A stretch of DNA of 64,000 nt, from positions 15,429,222 through 15,493,221 of the forward strand of contig JAFMSR010000010.1 in the NCBI GenBank assembly GCA_022818135.1, in the 5' to 3' direction. Position 1 is the first letter of the stretch. Every line of letters starts with the position of its first letter. The position numbers and the translations under genes were made by a program. The notes below the pieces were generated by a model that was not told the origin of the DNA, searched no databases, and worked only from the letters and a program-made list of their open reading frames with translations. Below are positions 1 to 11,960 of the stretch, in pieces. The stretch comes from Saxidomus purpurata. Lineage: Eukaryota > Mollusca > Bivalvia > Venerida > Veneridae.

Positions 1-457
1 CGGGATATGACCAGAATATCTCCGATTTCTTCATACAACATGCAGATGCTAAACAATTTATTTCACCGTTTTTAGTACAAATTTTCAAGAAAATCTATCA
101 AGATTGTACTTATCCCAAATTATGGACAAAAGCTGTTATTGTTCCTTTTCATAAAAAGGGAGATACATCTGAGGTATAACTTTGATTTTACTTATGAACT
201 TGGGGGATTGGTGTGGGGAACAAAAGATACGGATTTCGTAGTAACAGAAGTACTGTTGATTGTATTTTTATTTTACATAACATAATCCAGAAAACTATGT
301 CTACTGGTAAATCACTATATTATGCCTTTATTGACTACGAAAAGGCACTTGACACCGTCACTCGAGAGGCATTGTGGTATAAATTATTTCAAAAAACGTG
401 TCAGTACAAAAATGGTTACAATGCTAAAATCTATTTATGAAGAATTATCAGTTTGTA

Positions 458-911
458 TTAAAGTGACATTATGCGCATCTTACTGCACATAGTTTATTTT
501 TGGTGACAGTTAAATAAAAACAATTTTCGGTTGCTGTGCATTTAAATGTGTTAAATTAATGATAATATCGCATTAGTATTTGAAGTTGGTGCTTTAGAAA
601 TAAAAAAAAAATCGGACTAATCAAATGATAGTTCCTTTCTCCGCAGTGATCTCCCTCTTGTGTTTTTGTTGTTGTTGGTAGAGATTTCGGCAGTGGAAGG
701 GAGGCAACTCCTGCATGCAGTTGTTTTTTATTAAAAAGACTCTCCCAATCAAAATAGGAAAAGTGATATTTGGAAAGTTATTATTTCGCACTGGTAGCAG
801 GAAGAGTTTGATGTATTTGGTTAAAAACTATTACTTCCTCTACCTTTTTTTACACACACCTATTTCAGCTGGATTCTTACTTGAAAAAAAATCCGCATAA
901 TTCCACTTTAA
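458..911 (+). mobile_element. TTAA-flanked MITE, copy 1
   Basis: Full-length copy between two TTAA sites (458-461 and 908-911). Starts AGTGACATTATGCGCATCTT and ends with the inverse, GCGCATAATTCCACT. It sits inside the RT coding sequence of the LINE, so it is younger than that LINE. Internal open frame includes KIGKVIFGKLLFRTGSRKS, shared with other copies. Confidence 0.85.
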
Positions 912-1680
912 GGTATTTCTGATCTATCTGACTTTTTAGGTGACCCTGGGATTAAAGCAAGGGGAACCACTAGCATTGATTATTTTTATACTCTTCGTGA
1001 ATGATTTTGCCAGTAACCTTGATTTTATTCACTGTCAGACACGGATCTACATCTTATTTGCAGACGACATGGTACTTTATACAACAAATCCAAATAGCGT
1101 ACAGGCACAGTTAGATAGTTTATATGTTTATTCAACGAAATGGGGTCTCAAGATAAATACCAAGAAAACCAAAGTGTGCATTTTTAGAAAGAGAAAACAA
1201 AATATAAATTTTCGGTGGTGATTGAATAACAAAACTTTAGATATTGTAGACTCTTTTTGTTACCTTAGGTTTAAATTCCATTGGAACAAATTACTGAAAG
1301 AGTGAACATTGATTTTAAAACTAAACTCATACTTTCTGATCGAATAGTGGTGCCAATTTTGACATATGAAACTGAAGTCAGGGGAGTATATCACACAACT
1401 ATTATGGATAGAGTCAAGATAAAATGTTATAAACGTGTATTAGGTGTTCAATCTTCAACTCCCAACATGGCCGTTTATGGAGAATTGGGGTGTTATCCCA
1501 TTTCAGTCATTGCCGAGAAAGAGTTTTAAAAAACTGGCAACATATTTCATGTAAATCTGATACGATTATGAATATGGTTATTAAATCACTGACAGTGTGT
1601 ACAGATATCAATGTTGCAAATAATAAGTCTTGGCCTAAATATGCAAAATGTATGTTAGACCGTTTAGGTTTCAGCTATCT

Positions 1681-1985
1681 CTGGAATGATGCAAATCAAA
1701 ATATAAATTCTATCTCTGGAATGATGCAAATTAAAATATAAATTCTATCTCTGGAAATTAAAATATAAATTCTATCTCTGGAATGATGCAAATTAAAATA
1801 TAAATTCTATCTCTGGAATGATGCTAATTAAAATATAAATTCTATCTCTGGAATGATGCAAATTAAAATATAAATTCTATCTCTGGAATGATGCTAATTA
1901 AAATATAAATTCTATCTCTGGAATGATGCAAATTAAAATATAAATTCTATCTCTGGAATGATGCTAATTAAAATATAAATTTTTA
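1681..1985. repeat. 35-bp minisatellite seeded from LINE coding sequence
   Basis: About eight to nine copies of a 35-bp unit containing CTCTGGAATGATGCAAATTA, with one 27-bp short copy at 1751. The first unit is in frame with the RT (SYLWNDANQNIN), so the array arose by tandem duplication of coding sequence. Alternate units carry GATGCAAATT and GATGCTAATT, suggesting later growth by two-unit steps. Confidence 0.9.
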
Positions 1986-2126
1986 AATTTTTAAATAACT
2001 TTTTTATTACGTAGTAGATTGCATGACCATTTCCAACAGGAATGGCACGCGGCTGTGATTTATATGTCTGAACTTGATTACTATAACAGATTCAAAATTT
2101 CATTTAAATACGAAATATATAGAGGA

Positions 2127-2585
2127 TAATTGTTGGTTTCGGTGTAAGATCACGTTATAATTTCACCGAGTGAGCACCAAAAGTGATATTTTCACGAGTG
2201 GCGCAGCCACGAGTGAAAATGACTACTTTTGGTGTTCACGAGTGAAATTAACGTGAAATTACACCGATACCAACAATTTTTCTGTTTATTTTATGGTTAA
2301 AACTCTATTTTTATTGAGTTTGTTTCTATAAAACATTGAAAATCGCGGGAAACGTCATCAGAAAACATAGAACAAATGACGTCATTTAAACGACGTCATC
2401 GTCGCATGGTCTCCAGCATTAATAACGCTCGGTATACTTTTTGACGTAAATCCGGGCTAAAGATTGTAAAAACAGTGAAAAATAAAAATGGTAATCCACT
2501 GTTTCAAAACTGTGGATTATCACTTTTATTTCACTGAGAAAACTCTATAATTCACTGGAAAACATAAAATAAATTTGGATTAAAT
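2127..2585. repeat. Foldback element, copy 1 (hairpin 2127-2282 plus flank)
   Basis: Left arm with ATTGTTGGTTTCGGTGTAA pairs with the inverse TTACACCGATACCAACAAT ending about 2276. The centre, at 2189-2220, contains GAGTGGCGCAGCCACGAG. The flank 2280-2580 (GGGAAACGTCATCAGAAAAC, paired ACTGTTTCAAAACTGTGG) recurs at 43935-44580. It interrupts LINE coding sequence. Confidence 0.85.
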
Positions 2586-2895
2586 AGAAAATGACTTTTT
2601 GAGAAAGCTATTTACATGTTTCAGGATGTTTTCTCATAGTCTTTCTATTGAAACTGGTCGATACATTGATACAGATAGAGCAAACAGATATTGTCAACAG
2701 TGTCGTTCAAACATGACAGAAACAGAATATCATTTTTTAATGATTTATCAAAAATATAGATGCTTACGTGCAAAACATCTAACAAAATTCATGCCAAGTC
2801 TAAGAAAATTCGATAGTTATATGTCATTGCAAAATAAAAGCCTTCTCCTCAGCATATGTAAGTTTCTAAAGGAGGCATATAAAATGAGAAATTAA

Positions 2896-3867
2896 CTTAG
2901 TATGGATATAATATTGTCTTATTAAGAATACCATATTTTTACATGTTTGCACTTATGTATATATGTTTCACTGTTCTTAGCCAAAGACATACATGTATAA
3001 CATGTCGATATTGCTAATTAAGATTGTTGTTGTTGTTATTTTAAAAGGTGTGCAGGGCTGAAATAGTGATTGTACATTGCGTGAATGAAGTTTTTCGCCG
3101 TTCTAGCTATAAAGTCCAGACAATGACATGAAAAAGCTATTATTTTTAAAGAGTTTTTTTTTATTCGAAGTGATGTGATCAATATATACTTTAACGAAAT
3201 TTCTAACGCAACACCTTTCTTTTTCTTTATTTAATTACCCACCCATCGAATATTTGCCAGGTTGTTTTACATTTTCGATGCATGAACTCTATCAGTCCTG
3301 CATTTATGAAGGCATTGGGTAGATACTTCCGTTACATGAATTTCAAAACGATCGGGTGATAAATTTGCATATGGCAAAGAATTTAAAGAGTGGGTTTTCA
3401 TTGACTAATACTTACTTCATATAAGTCAAAATAAGTCTTAACATTTAGTCATCGAGACATTACAATTTTCTTGTAGGATGTTACTCATGTAACAAAAGGT
3501 GATGGCATACCAATGTTGAGCCACAGAGAAATACCATTACAATCATTATAAGACAGTCATAAGACCCCGCCCCATTAGATTCGTAATGTTTACGTAATCT
3601 TTAATGTAAATCTGTATATAGGAATGCCCGATACAGAAGAACGTGATGTAGAATCGTCACGATCTCTATCTATTCAATACACGATTAAATTATTTAAAGA
3701 GGTTCAAAAATCTGTATTCAGTTGACACCAGTGTGATTGGTATGTCATGTATTTAAGCGTTTTATCGTCGGTCCCGGATAATCCATATGACCAACGCTCC
3801 CAGGACAGTTTAGTTATTTTAGGTTTCGGTGGTTAGTTACAGCAAGTTTGTTTGTTAGATGTGCTTA
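2896..3867. other. No gene seen
   Basis: AT-rich stretch after the LINE. No coding frame with family features, no clear tandem repeat. Only scattered short poly-T/poly-A runs. Confidence 0.5.
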
Positions 3868-4187
3868 TGCTCAACCATCTTTTTTTCAAGGTATATACGG
3901 TACGACCTATAGAGAGACAGCTACAGACACAAGGGAATCCGGTAACCAGACCCTCTCTCTTTTACGAATAGACCCCTTGGTTCTTGTTTACATGCCCGGT
4001 GTAAAGCACCGATGCACGTGAGACTACCTCTTGGTTTCTAACCAGTTCACCTCCAGATGGGTGGGAAACACTGAAAAGCGTTTCTGAAATGTTCAGTGCC
4101 CCGGCCGGGATTTGAATCTGGGACCTTCGGATTGGTAGTCCAGAGCATTGACCTTTCGAGTACACCACCCATGTAAGTTGTAAGAGA
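3868..4187 (-). mobile_element. tRNA-derived SINE
   Basis: On the minus strand a tRNA-like head lies at about 4097-4171, with a B-box-like segment (inverse of GGGATTTGAATC, 4107-4118). It is followed by a body that recurs in the SINE at 59927-60185 (phrases around TTTCTAACCAGTTCA, CCCGGTGTA, TTTTACGAATAGACCCC). The head is diverged from a working tRNA. Confidence 0.7.
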
Positions 4188-4300
4188 CACCCCTGGTTCT
4201 TTAACATGCCCGGTGTGCAGTACTCGATTTTAGGTCTCTTCCGAAAGCCCATTAGGTGTGTAAGTGGAATAGCAAGGGATCGAACCTGCAGTGTGATTGG
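4184..4300 (-). mobile_element. Second SINE fragment adjoining the first
   Basis: Shares CCTGGTTCTTTAACATGCCC and the CCCGGTGTGCAGTACTCGAT segment with the neighbour. A B-box-like GGTTCGATCCC reads on the minus strand at about 4275. Truncated body. Probably a head-to-tail pair of related SINEs. Confidence 0.5.
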
Positions 4301-4970
4301 AACCCTATGTGTTCTATTATATCGATCGATCAAGGCTTTATTAAGCTTTATACTGTTCCATGTCCTGAATGAACCAATGGCAATGACAATTGGTCATTCT
4401 TGCATTAACTGACATAACCAAGACTTTATTTAACAAAATTATTTTACCAGTAAAACTAAGCTTTTATTCTAAAATTAGTAATTTTCTATTTGATTCCGGA
4501 TTCCCTTGTATCAGCATCTGTTTCTTCAACCATAAGGAGTCTTGGCAGTTTCACCTAAGGAGACATCATAGTGTCGGCCGGGACTGTAAACAATTAAAAA
4601 GACTGCTGGGTGGAAGGACCGTTAGTCTGTCGGGTAGAAATGCTTTCATTTAGCATGGCATATCGGCTTATAGCAACTGTAAACGGAATGCTATACACAC
4701 GTGGACATTCCGGTGTTTATAAACGTGAGACAAAGTTAAATTTGAGTCTAAGACGAGACATATTAAAGCAGTTCTTTTTTCCGATTTTTTTTAAATGTGC
4801 AGGTACGACTTTGAACAAAGTAGGATACAATTTTAGGCAGCTTTACGTTTAAAAGCCAGGCCGTTAAAATTTAAATGTCCCATAACATTCGTATAACCTT
4901 TCTGGAACATGTGTTAAATATTTGAGTGACAACAATATTGAAGTTAAGATACGAGTTACTTTATAATGAT
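4301..4970. other. Upstream region of inhibitor gene 1, no gene seen
   Basis: Several overlapping short frames on + but none with domain features or splice logic. The last ~80 bases hold the likely promoter, listed separately. Confidence 0.4.
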
Positions 4971-4999
4971 CTTATCTTACTAAATCGTTGCGATAAAAG
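4971..4999 (+). promoter_or_regulatory. GATA-type site and TATA-like box of inhibitor gene 1
   Basis: CTTATCT (inverse AGATAAG) at 4971-4977 and GATAAAAG at 4992-4999, 78 and about 60 bases before the ATG at 5055. Both paralogues have an AGATAAG at a similar distance. Confidence 0.4.
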
Positions 5000-5054
5000 G
5001 TTGCCAGACACGAAGTCTTTACACTTGTGGAATCAGTACAGAAACCAAGCCGAA

Positions 5055-7462
5055 ATGAAACTCACAATTTTCCTCCTTGCTCTGTTGTTTGGTAAGTTTT
5101 TTTTCTTTATTTCTTTTGGGTTTTTTTTGTATCGTATTAATCTTTATTTAGCTACATTGAAAGGTGTAGGTGCTGTGAAAAGAAATTATCGAAAAAAGCT
5201 GTACATGTGTGTACACAGCTTTCTACGGTGGCACAGAGGTGACATGCGTATGTTTTTACTTATCTTGTGCGCACGACATACTAAGCGCACGAGATAATTA
5301 AGTCGTGCGCAAGAGTAACTATGTCGTGCGCACGAGTTACTAAGTCAGTCAAATCAGTTTCCTACAATGACTTAATTATCTCGTGCGCACGACATAGTAA
5401 CTCGAGTTACTAAGTCGTGCGCACGAGTTACTAATTCAGTCAAATCATTTCCCTACATTGACTTAATTATCTCGTGCGCACGACATAGTATCTTGTGCGC
5501 ACGACATAGTTAATCGTGCACACGACTTAATTATCTCGTGTGCACGACATAGTAACTCGTACGCACGACTTAATTATCTCGTGCGGTTTGTGTGAAAAGG
5601 GTAAAGGAAATAATAACTTTTGACCCAATACAATCAACTTTTCCTGCTACCAGTACGAAATAATAACTTTCCAAATATTACTTTTCCTATTTTGACTGGG
5701 AGAGTCAATTTAAGAAATAAACAAATGCATGTCGGAGTTGCTTCCCTTCCACTATTAACAGATTTAAATGCACAGCTACCGAAAATTGCTTTTATAAAAC
5801 TGTCACCAAAAATACATGTGCAGTCATGTGATGTGCAGTAAGATGAGCATAATGTCACTTTAATTCAGTGTTGAACAGTTTTTCCGTATTTGTGACTTAC
5901 TTCAAAAGTTTATGGTCTTGTACAAAAGGAATCGGGAATAAAAAATTGCAAAAAAGTGTGATACCCATTTTAAAGTGACATTATGCGCATCTTACTGCAG
6001 TTTAATAAAAGCAATTTTCGGTTGCTGTGCATTTAAATGTGTTTAATTAATAATAAATACCGCATTAGTATTTAGAATTTTAAAAATCGGATTAATCAAA
6101 TGATAGTTCCTTTCTTCGCAGTGATCTCCCTTGTGTTTTTGTTGTTGTTGGTAGAGATTTCGGCAGTGGAAGGGAAGCAACTCCTGCATGCAGTTGTTTT
6201 TTTTATTAAAAAGACTCTCCCAGTCAAGATAGGAAAAGTGATATTTGGAAAGTTATTATTTCGTACTGGTAGCAGGAAGAATTTGGTGTATTGGGTTAAA
6301 AGCTATTATTTTCTCTACCTTTTTTACACACACCTATTTCAGAGTTGGATTCTTACTTGAATAAAATGCGCATAATTCCACTTTAAAGGAGTAAACTAAT
6401 TCATATGTGTAGAAAACACTTATTTCTTTTAAGATCAGATTTAACAAAACACAGTTGCTTCCATTACTGCCTCAAAGTTTATATCATAAATGCAATGATG
6501 TTTCCTTAAAAAATGACAAATAACAATCTTTTCTCAGGAATGATTAATGGTGAAATCTGCTATCGTGACGGCAGAAGTTGTGCTCATTTGCAATGCAGTG
6601 CCGGACAGGTACCCGTATGTATCTCTTATGTTTGTACTTGTGACACTGCACCAACAAGTAATAACGGTAAGTATAGTTCAATGGTCTGTCGGCATTCAAA
6701 GCGCGAAATTTTCGTCGCACGAAAACTACCCAATTTTAACCTCATGATATAGAGAAATAGTCTCAAGTTGTTTGTATTTTTATTTGTCACATAAACTTGG
6801 GCTATAGTCCGAATTCGAGCACTGAGCTGTGAATGTACTTCTAGCTTATTGTTTTAAAAAACTTGTAAACAAACGAGGAAAACATAAAGGTCGCAGCTCA
6901 AGGGTTAAAATCTTAAGACTATAGTTTTCCTTTCTGTTAGAAAGAGTTAACGAGATTATTTCCGCGACATTATGAGAATGGCTATGTTATCATCCACGAG
7001 GTTTGTTAACCACTAGTAAAGTTCTTGTAATTAGGCCACCCTTCAGACCGGCATATAGTGGTCTTGTTATCGGGCTTTTGGCCTTTAGTTCCGAAATGTT
7101 TGTTATAATATATCATAATATTGAGGGCGGTCATAATATCGGGTGGTCTTATAATCGTAGTAAATTTTAAAGTCTTCAGGAGCCGCAGGTAAAATGTACT
7201 CTAAATGAGGTGAGCTTCCTACATGTAAGGGGAAATCAATGTGTATGAGATATGTTTCCATCTATAAAGGAGGGATGGGGGTAACACTATGGATGGGACT
7301 AATCGTGTTGCAATCGAAGTTTCGATTGAGCGTGTTGTTCATCGTGTTTCAGGTTGCGTAACGGTACAGAACTGTAATGACAATAATTACTGGGATCGTC
7401 ATCACTGTGGAGATCACGAACGTCATTGTATTGATCAGAGGTGTAGCTGCAGACATGTCTAA
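5055..7462 (+). CDS. Cys-rich secreted peptide, Cvsi-like serine protease inhibitor, gene 1
   Basis: Coding exons 5055-5091, 6538-6666 and 7353-7462, all GT-AG and phase 1, giving 91 aa. Exon 1 is a signal-peptide start (MKLTIFLLALLFG). Exon 2 carries six Cys ending VPVCISYVCTC; exon 3 carries six more with Trp and His (NYWDRHHC, CIDQRCSC) and the stop at 7460. The two halves share the spacing C-x(5-7)-C-x(4-9)-C-x(6-7)-C-x4-C-x-C, so it is an internal duplication with 12 Cys. The Cys count and pattern resemble the oyster subtilisin inhibitors cvSI-1/2 (MEROPS I84), secreted into haemolymph; that assignment is from memory of the family. It is the most diverged of the three paralogues and lacks exon 4. 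Intron 1 holds a CGTGCGCACG array and two MITEs in opposite orientation. Confidence 0.75.
5264..5585. repeat. Array of CGTGCGCACG palindromes
   Basis: About a dozen TCGTGCGCACGA-like 12-mers, each self-complementary, spaced by GACATAGTAA, GACTTAATTAT or GAGTTACTAA. Units occur in both orientations, so the region can fold in many registers. It lies in intron 1 of inhibitor gene 1 and abuts a truncated MITE at 5587. Confidence 0.9.
5587..5863 (-). mobile_element. TTAA MITE, copy 2 (truncated, internally deleted)
   Basis: Minus-orientation copy ending GAGCATAATGTCACT then TTAA (5860-5863). The left terminus is missing where it meets the palindrome array, and the middle (the TAATGCGG segment) is deleted. 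Confidence 0.8.
5970..6386 (+). mobile_element. TTAA MITE, copy 3
   Basis: Both TTAA ends present (5970-5973, 6383-6386), 417 bp. Contains an 86-codon open frame (6100-6360) with KTLPVKIGKVIFGKLLFRTG. Opposite in orientation to copy 2 just upstream in the same intron. Confidence 0.85.
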
Positions 7463-7472
7463 ACAATGTATG

Positions 7473-7478
7473 AATAAA
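7473..7478 (+). other. Poly(A) signal of inhibitor gene 1
   Basis: AATAAA, 11 bases after the TAA stop. This implies a very short 3'UTR. Confidence 0.6.
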
Positions 7479-7670
7479 GTTTGCATTTCTTTTTTATTTA
7501 ATGGATAGTGTACTTTAATTGTATAACTTTAGTTTTTTTTTAATATTTTCTTTTTCATCAGCACATCAGCACAATAAGAGTGACGACTTATTTGACTTTA
7601 AACTATAGTTCGTTTTAATCAGAATCAAATCAAAATTAAGCATTTGTGATGGAAATATTGTAGCGCAGAA

Positions 7671-8385
7671 TGACAGGTAACTAGCTCTTCTTACAGTGTT
7701 GTAATGCCAAATGAACGATAATTAGGTCATCTTATAAATGACAGGTAACTAGCTCTTCTTACAGTGTTGTAATGCCAAATGAACGATAATTAGGTCATCT
7801 TATAAATGACAGGTAACTAGCTCTTCTTATAACCGTTTCTGTAATTCAAAATGACAGGTAACTAGCTCTTCTAATAGTTGTGTAATTCAAAATGACAGGT
7901 AACTAGCTCTTCTAATAGTTGTGTTATTCAAAATGACAGGTAACTAGCTCTTCTAATAGTTGTGTTATTCAAAATGACAGGTAACTAGCTCTTCTAATAG
8001 TTGTGTAATTCAAAATGACAGATAACTAGCTCTTCTAATAGTTGTGTAATTCAAAATGACAGGTAACTAGCTCTTCTAATAGTTGTGTTATTCAAAATGA
8101 CAGGTAACTAGCTCTTCTAATAGTTGTGTTATTCAAAATGACAGATAACTAGCTCTTCTAATAGTTGTGTTATTCAAAATGACAGATAACTAGCTCTTCT
8201 AATAGTTGTGTAATTCAAAATGACAGGTAACTAGCTCTTCTAATAGTTGTGTAATTCAAAATGACAGGTAACTAGCTCTTCTTATAGTTGTGTAATTCAA
8301 AATGACAGGTAACTAGCTCTTCTTATAACTGGCAAGTAACTAACTCTCCTGGTAGTTTTGTAAATCAAAATGGCAGATAGTTAGC
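7671..8385. repeat. Minisatellite, 68-bp then 41-bp units
   Basis: Core TGACAGGTAACTAGCTCTTC. Two units of 68 bp (7671, 7739), one of 45 bp (7807), then about twelve of exactly 41 bp from 7852, decaying after 8344. The 41-bp unit looks like a shortened 68-bp unit that then amplified. It starts about 200 bases after inhibitor gene 1. Confidence 0.92.
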
Positions 8386-8500
8386 TCTTCTGTGCATAGA
8401 ATTTAAAAGAATTGAATAAGAATAAAACATTGCAGAACAAAAATAATCAATCCATCATGATCAAGCGCATTGGAATTTTGACCTTCTTGTGTGTTTTTGT

Positions 8501-8944
8501 TTAAAGTGGCATTATGCGCATCTTACTGCACAAAGAGTATTTTTGGTGACAGTTAAATAAAAGCAATGTTCTGTTGCTGTGCATTTAGATGTGTAAAATA
8601 AATAATAATACCGCATTAGTATTTGAATTTGGTGCTTTAGAAATAAAAATCGGATTAATCAAATATTAGTTCCTTTCTTCGCAGTTATCTCCCTTGTGTT
8701 TTTGCTGTTGTTGGTAGAGATTTCGGCAATGGAAGGGAAGCAACTCCTGCATGCAGTTGTTTTTTTTTAAAGACTCTTCCAGTCAAAATAGGAAAAGTGA
8801 TATTTGGAAAGTTATTATAACGTACTGGTAGCAGGAAGAGTTTGATGTATAGGGTTAAAAGCTATTTTTTTCTCTAGCCTTTTTCACACACACCTATCTA
8901 AGCTGGTGTTTTACTTGAAAACAATCCGCATACTTCCACTTTTA
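8501..8944 (+). mobile_element. TTAA MITE, copy 4
   Basis: Left TTAA at 8501-8504 followed by AGTGGCATTATGCGCATC. Right end CCGCATACTTCCACTTTTA has lost TTAA by mutation. Near full length. Confidence 0.82.
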
Positions 8945-11100
8945 TATAATATGCCCACTTTCGTTATAACATTATTTTATAGCAAAAATATTATTTTTTT
9001 GAAATAATGAAAGTTATTATTTGACACATGCAGAAGTTTTCGGTTTCCCCGTCTTTCCGATCCAATCAAATGCTCAAATTTCACTGACTAATGTTTTTTG
9101 CCATCTTGGCTCCATATCTGCAACATGAAGATGAGTGTAGCTATTTGCTGTGACACCACAGCTTAGCTCCTCCCTAACTCTCAATATATTTTAATATGAA
9201 AATTGTCTGTAGGCCGGACAAACTGTATGCCGTTTATAGGTCCATGTTACGGGAATAAACAAACTTACTGCTGCGGTTCGCTGACGCTTTCTTGCAATCA
9301 ATTTGCTTATTACTGTAACATAATGTAGACGTTTAACATATAGTTACTTGTTTCTGTTTGTTTCTTTTCAGGGATTCAGGAAAAAATCATCAAATACACC
9401 GGATGATCTTTTGTTGTATTTTGTTTCTCAAAATGATGAAAGTCTTGTAAATGTACTTTTGTTGTTGTTGTTGTTTTGTTACTTTTATCCATCAAAAGAT
9501 TTCTTCTCAGGTCCCTCGCCACGAACAATCTAATTGTGTCATGCACCACATCTTTGATGCTACCTAAAACGTCAAGGTCACATTTAAAGCCCAAATCCTC
9601 TTTCATAGAGTTATATAGCAACACTTTGCTATCACAATTTATCATTTTTCAAAATTCCTAACACGATTCTCCCCCAAAACCACAAGAGCATGAACTGCAC
9701 CCTGATTAATACATATACTTTCAGGGTCAAGTTCTTACTTATGGGATCCAAACCCTAATTAAGAGAAGCATTGCAAATCGGATTCTGAGCCAGGTAATCT
9801 CTACACAAACTAAGAAAAGTGATGCCATCACTGACAACGACCTACCGATTCTACTTCTCTGACAATCATTTGATAGCTGTATAGATTCTTTAAATATAGA
9901 ATATAGTCCATGTACTCCAAACTGAGATCCAACAACACAACAATTAGAAACAAAAAATATGGTACTTATCAATACTGCTTACCCTGATGTTTTACAATGG
10001 CATCTTAATAATGATGTGTACGATTGATTCTTAAATATCCTGTCACGATAAGTCCATACAGTCATATTGTTTACATATAACCTTGATCATAATTTAACTG
10101 ATCAAGATATAATAATAATAATGATGATGATACCAAATGTAATAATGTTATTAATTATAAGTAGAAGAGGAAGAATTATGTTGTTTTTATTAATTTTATT
10201 ACGCCATTCTTTTCTACCACTATTTAACACTTTGAATCTTTTTTCCTTTACAACATAAATCACTAGTACCAGATATTCTTCCCCAACACCTAATATGTCT
10301 GTTCTTATTCTACTATCACTAATATTACTTCTATGAGACCATACTTCACACAAGAACTATAGGTACTTATAGTGCTATATCTTGGATTGTCATATATTCC
10401 AATACCAGCCGTTCTATTTTACACTTGTTCAGTCATATAGTTTTGTAGCTGTTATCTTCAAACTTTTTTATCTATTTATAACTTATTTGGAACATCAAAC
10501 TTATAAATAATGAAAGTGTGCATAGTGTTAAATTTCATTCAGTAAGAGCAAGGTCATAGCTTTTGATATAGTTAGGCATTAGCTCATTTGCCTTCTGTGA
10601 GCAAAATATACTAGTAGTATTTAAATGACCATGCAGTGATAACCAGTGGTTGAAATACCGTTTCCTATTGCCTCATTTCTAATTATGTTCCGAGAAAGTC
10701 ATTTTGTATGTTCAGCTCTTCCTTTTTTTATTTCTTTCTTTATCTATTTGAAATATTTATAAACAGTCTGGAATATCGAAAAGAGCAACAGGTAGAAGTG
10801 TTGTGGACGAGTGCATACGGCGGTCGTAAACTGACGTCCACCGTATCGGGCGTTGATTAATCCGAGTGCATAAAGTAGCGCAAGCCCAGAGATAAGAAGC
10901 AACGACTGACTTAGATTTGACGATTCAAAGACAGTGCGTCAGTCTGTCGGTATTTCTGCACCAAAATGCATGCATTCAATATATCTTGAACTGATAAATT
11001 TGAATCTATCATCACTATATCGAATCGCGCAGCTAAAGTTTCAGTCAACTTGGTTCCAGTTTAAAGTCATGTTCGAGAATTAAAGGCCATAAGGTTATAA
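8945..11100. other. No identifiable gene; possible eroded repeats
   Basis: Short minus-strand frames at 9376-9645 and 9739-9972 are the longest and match nothing I recognise; no splice pattern supports them. AT-rich filler otherwise, with (AAT)/(ATG) runs near 10110. Confidence 0.4.
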
Positions 11101-11679
11101 TTTGTGTTAAGTTTAAACAACTTTTATTCCCATTACTTATTTACATTGTATTTACAATATGTATAACATCACGCAGATAAATAATAAAAATAACTTATCC
11201 GGCAAAAAGGTTGAGCCACAAAGACAACAGATAAATTAAAAGTGTCAAGTTAGTTAGAGACAAGCTCTATTTAGATCATTAAAAGATACCTCCCAGACAT
11301 AGCAAAGTCAGATTATGCCATAAAATGATAGACAGAAGAAAGAATATCCATGGACAAATAAAACGTATTTCACCAAAACAAGAGTAAACTTCAATACAGA
11401 CTACAGTAATCAATATAGGAGTACAACAAACAGTAAAACTGCAAGTACTCCATAGTCAAACATATTTCAAGTTTTAGCCAAAGGTGAAAAAGAAAACACA
11501 TCCCATAACTGTTACACTGGCAAGAGAGCAGCGAAATCACCACTATACTGTATATAAATAGTGATAATGAAACAGTGCTCATTGCGTCCACACAGGAAAC
11601 GGAAACAATTGTTAACAATAATTCAGAAACAAACGGATTAGGACGTACATTCTTCAATGCACAACAGCCCTGACACGTC

Positions 11680-11960
11680 TGACCTCCAAGGTAAGGACAC
11701 GGGACTTGCACATGATATGTCGTCCCCATGTGCTCGACAAGTGTGGTATGTAATTTTAAAATCCTTCGATGCATGGCATAGTTACCATGTATATAGGCTT
11801 CCAAGACCTTTTAACTCTTAGCATGATCTTGACCTTCGAGGTACGGCGTGGGTATTGCACGCGACAGATCGCTGAACATGTGCGCAAAGTTATTTGAAAA
11901 TCCTTCAATCCACGACAAAGTAACAGTCCGGACACTAATGTGTGCATATATACAGGATTC
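11680..11960. repeat. Two degenerate ~120-bp units
   Basis: The phrases ATCCTTCGATGCATGG / ATCCTTCAATCCACGAC, GGGACTTGCACATGATATG / GGTATTGCACGCGACAG and TATATAGGCTTCCAA / TATACAGGATTCCAA recur about 120 bases apart. A 137-codon minus frame (11391-11804) runs across it and is probably fortuitous. Confidence 0.55.

Larger units (their letters stand above)
1..2895 (+). mobile_element. Dead LINE (non-LTR retrotransposon) reverse transcriptase, interrupted by three later repeats
   Basis: Broken reverse transcriptase reading left to right, 5' end outside the window. Pieces: 1-176 fingers region (ends AVIVPFHKKGDTSEV, then a stop), 213-440 (YGFRSNRSTVDCIF, FIDYEKALDTV), 940-1221 (catalytic box as FADDMVLYTT), 1281-1680 thumb region (RVLGVQSSTPNMAVYGELG), 1985-2126 (QEWHAAVIYMSELDYYNRF) and 2596-2895, the C-terminal part with ETGRY and a Cys-x2-Cys ... 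H pair (CQQCRSNMTETEYHF). Frameshifts, stops and three insertions (MITE 458-911, minisatellite 1681-1985, foldback 2127-2585) show it is inactive. The C-terminal half resembles the 16.5-17.3 kb LINE on the other strand, so both may belong to one family. The RT assignment is secure; the clade is not. Confidence 0.88.

Noticed and set aside
4926..5297. 123-codon + frame as one protein
   Set aside because: Only the 13 residues from 5055 are coding (signal peptide exon); the rest is 5' leader and intron beyond a good GTAAG donor.
7671..8385. CRISPR-like repeat array
   Set aside because: Units are contiguous 41-bp copies without unique spacers, in eukaryotic DNA.
9376..9972. Minus-strand frames as a retroelement remnant
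   Set aside because: No RT, integrase or endonuclease block could be found; left unassigned.
11391..11804. 137-codon minus-strand open frame as a gene
   Set aside because: Runs across degenerate tandem units, has no domain, and looks like an opening by chance in repeat DNA.
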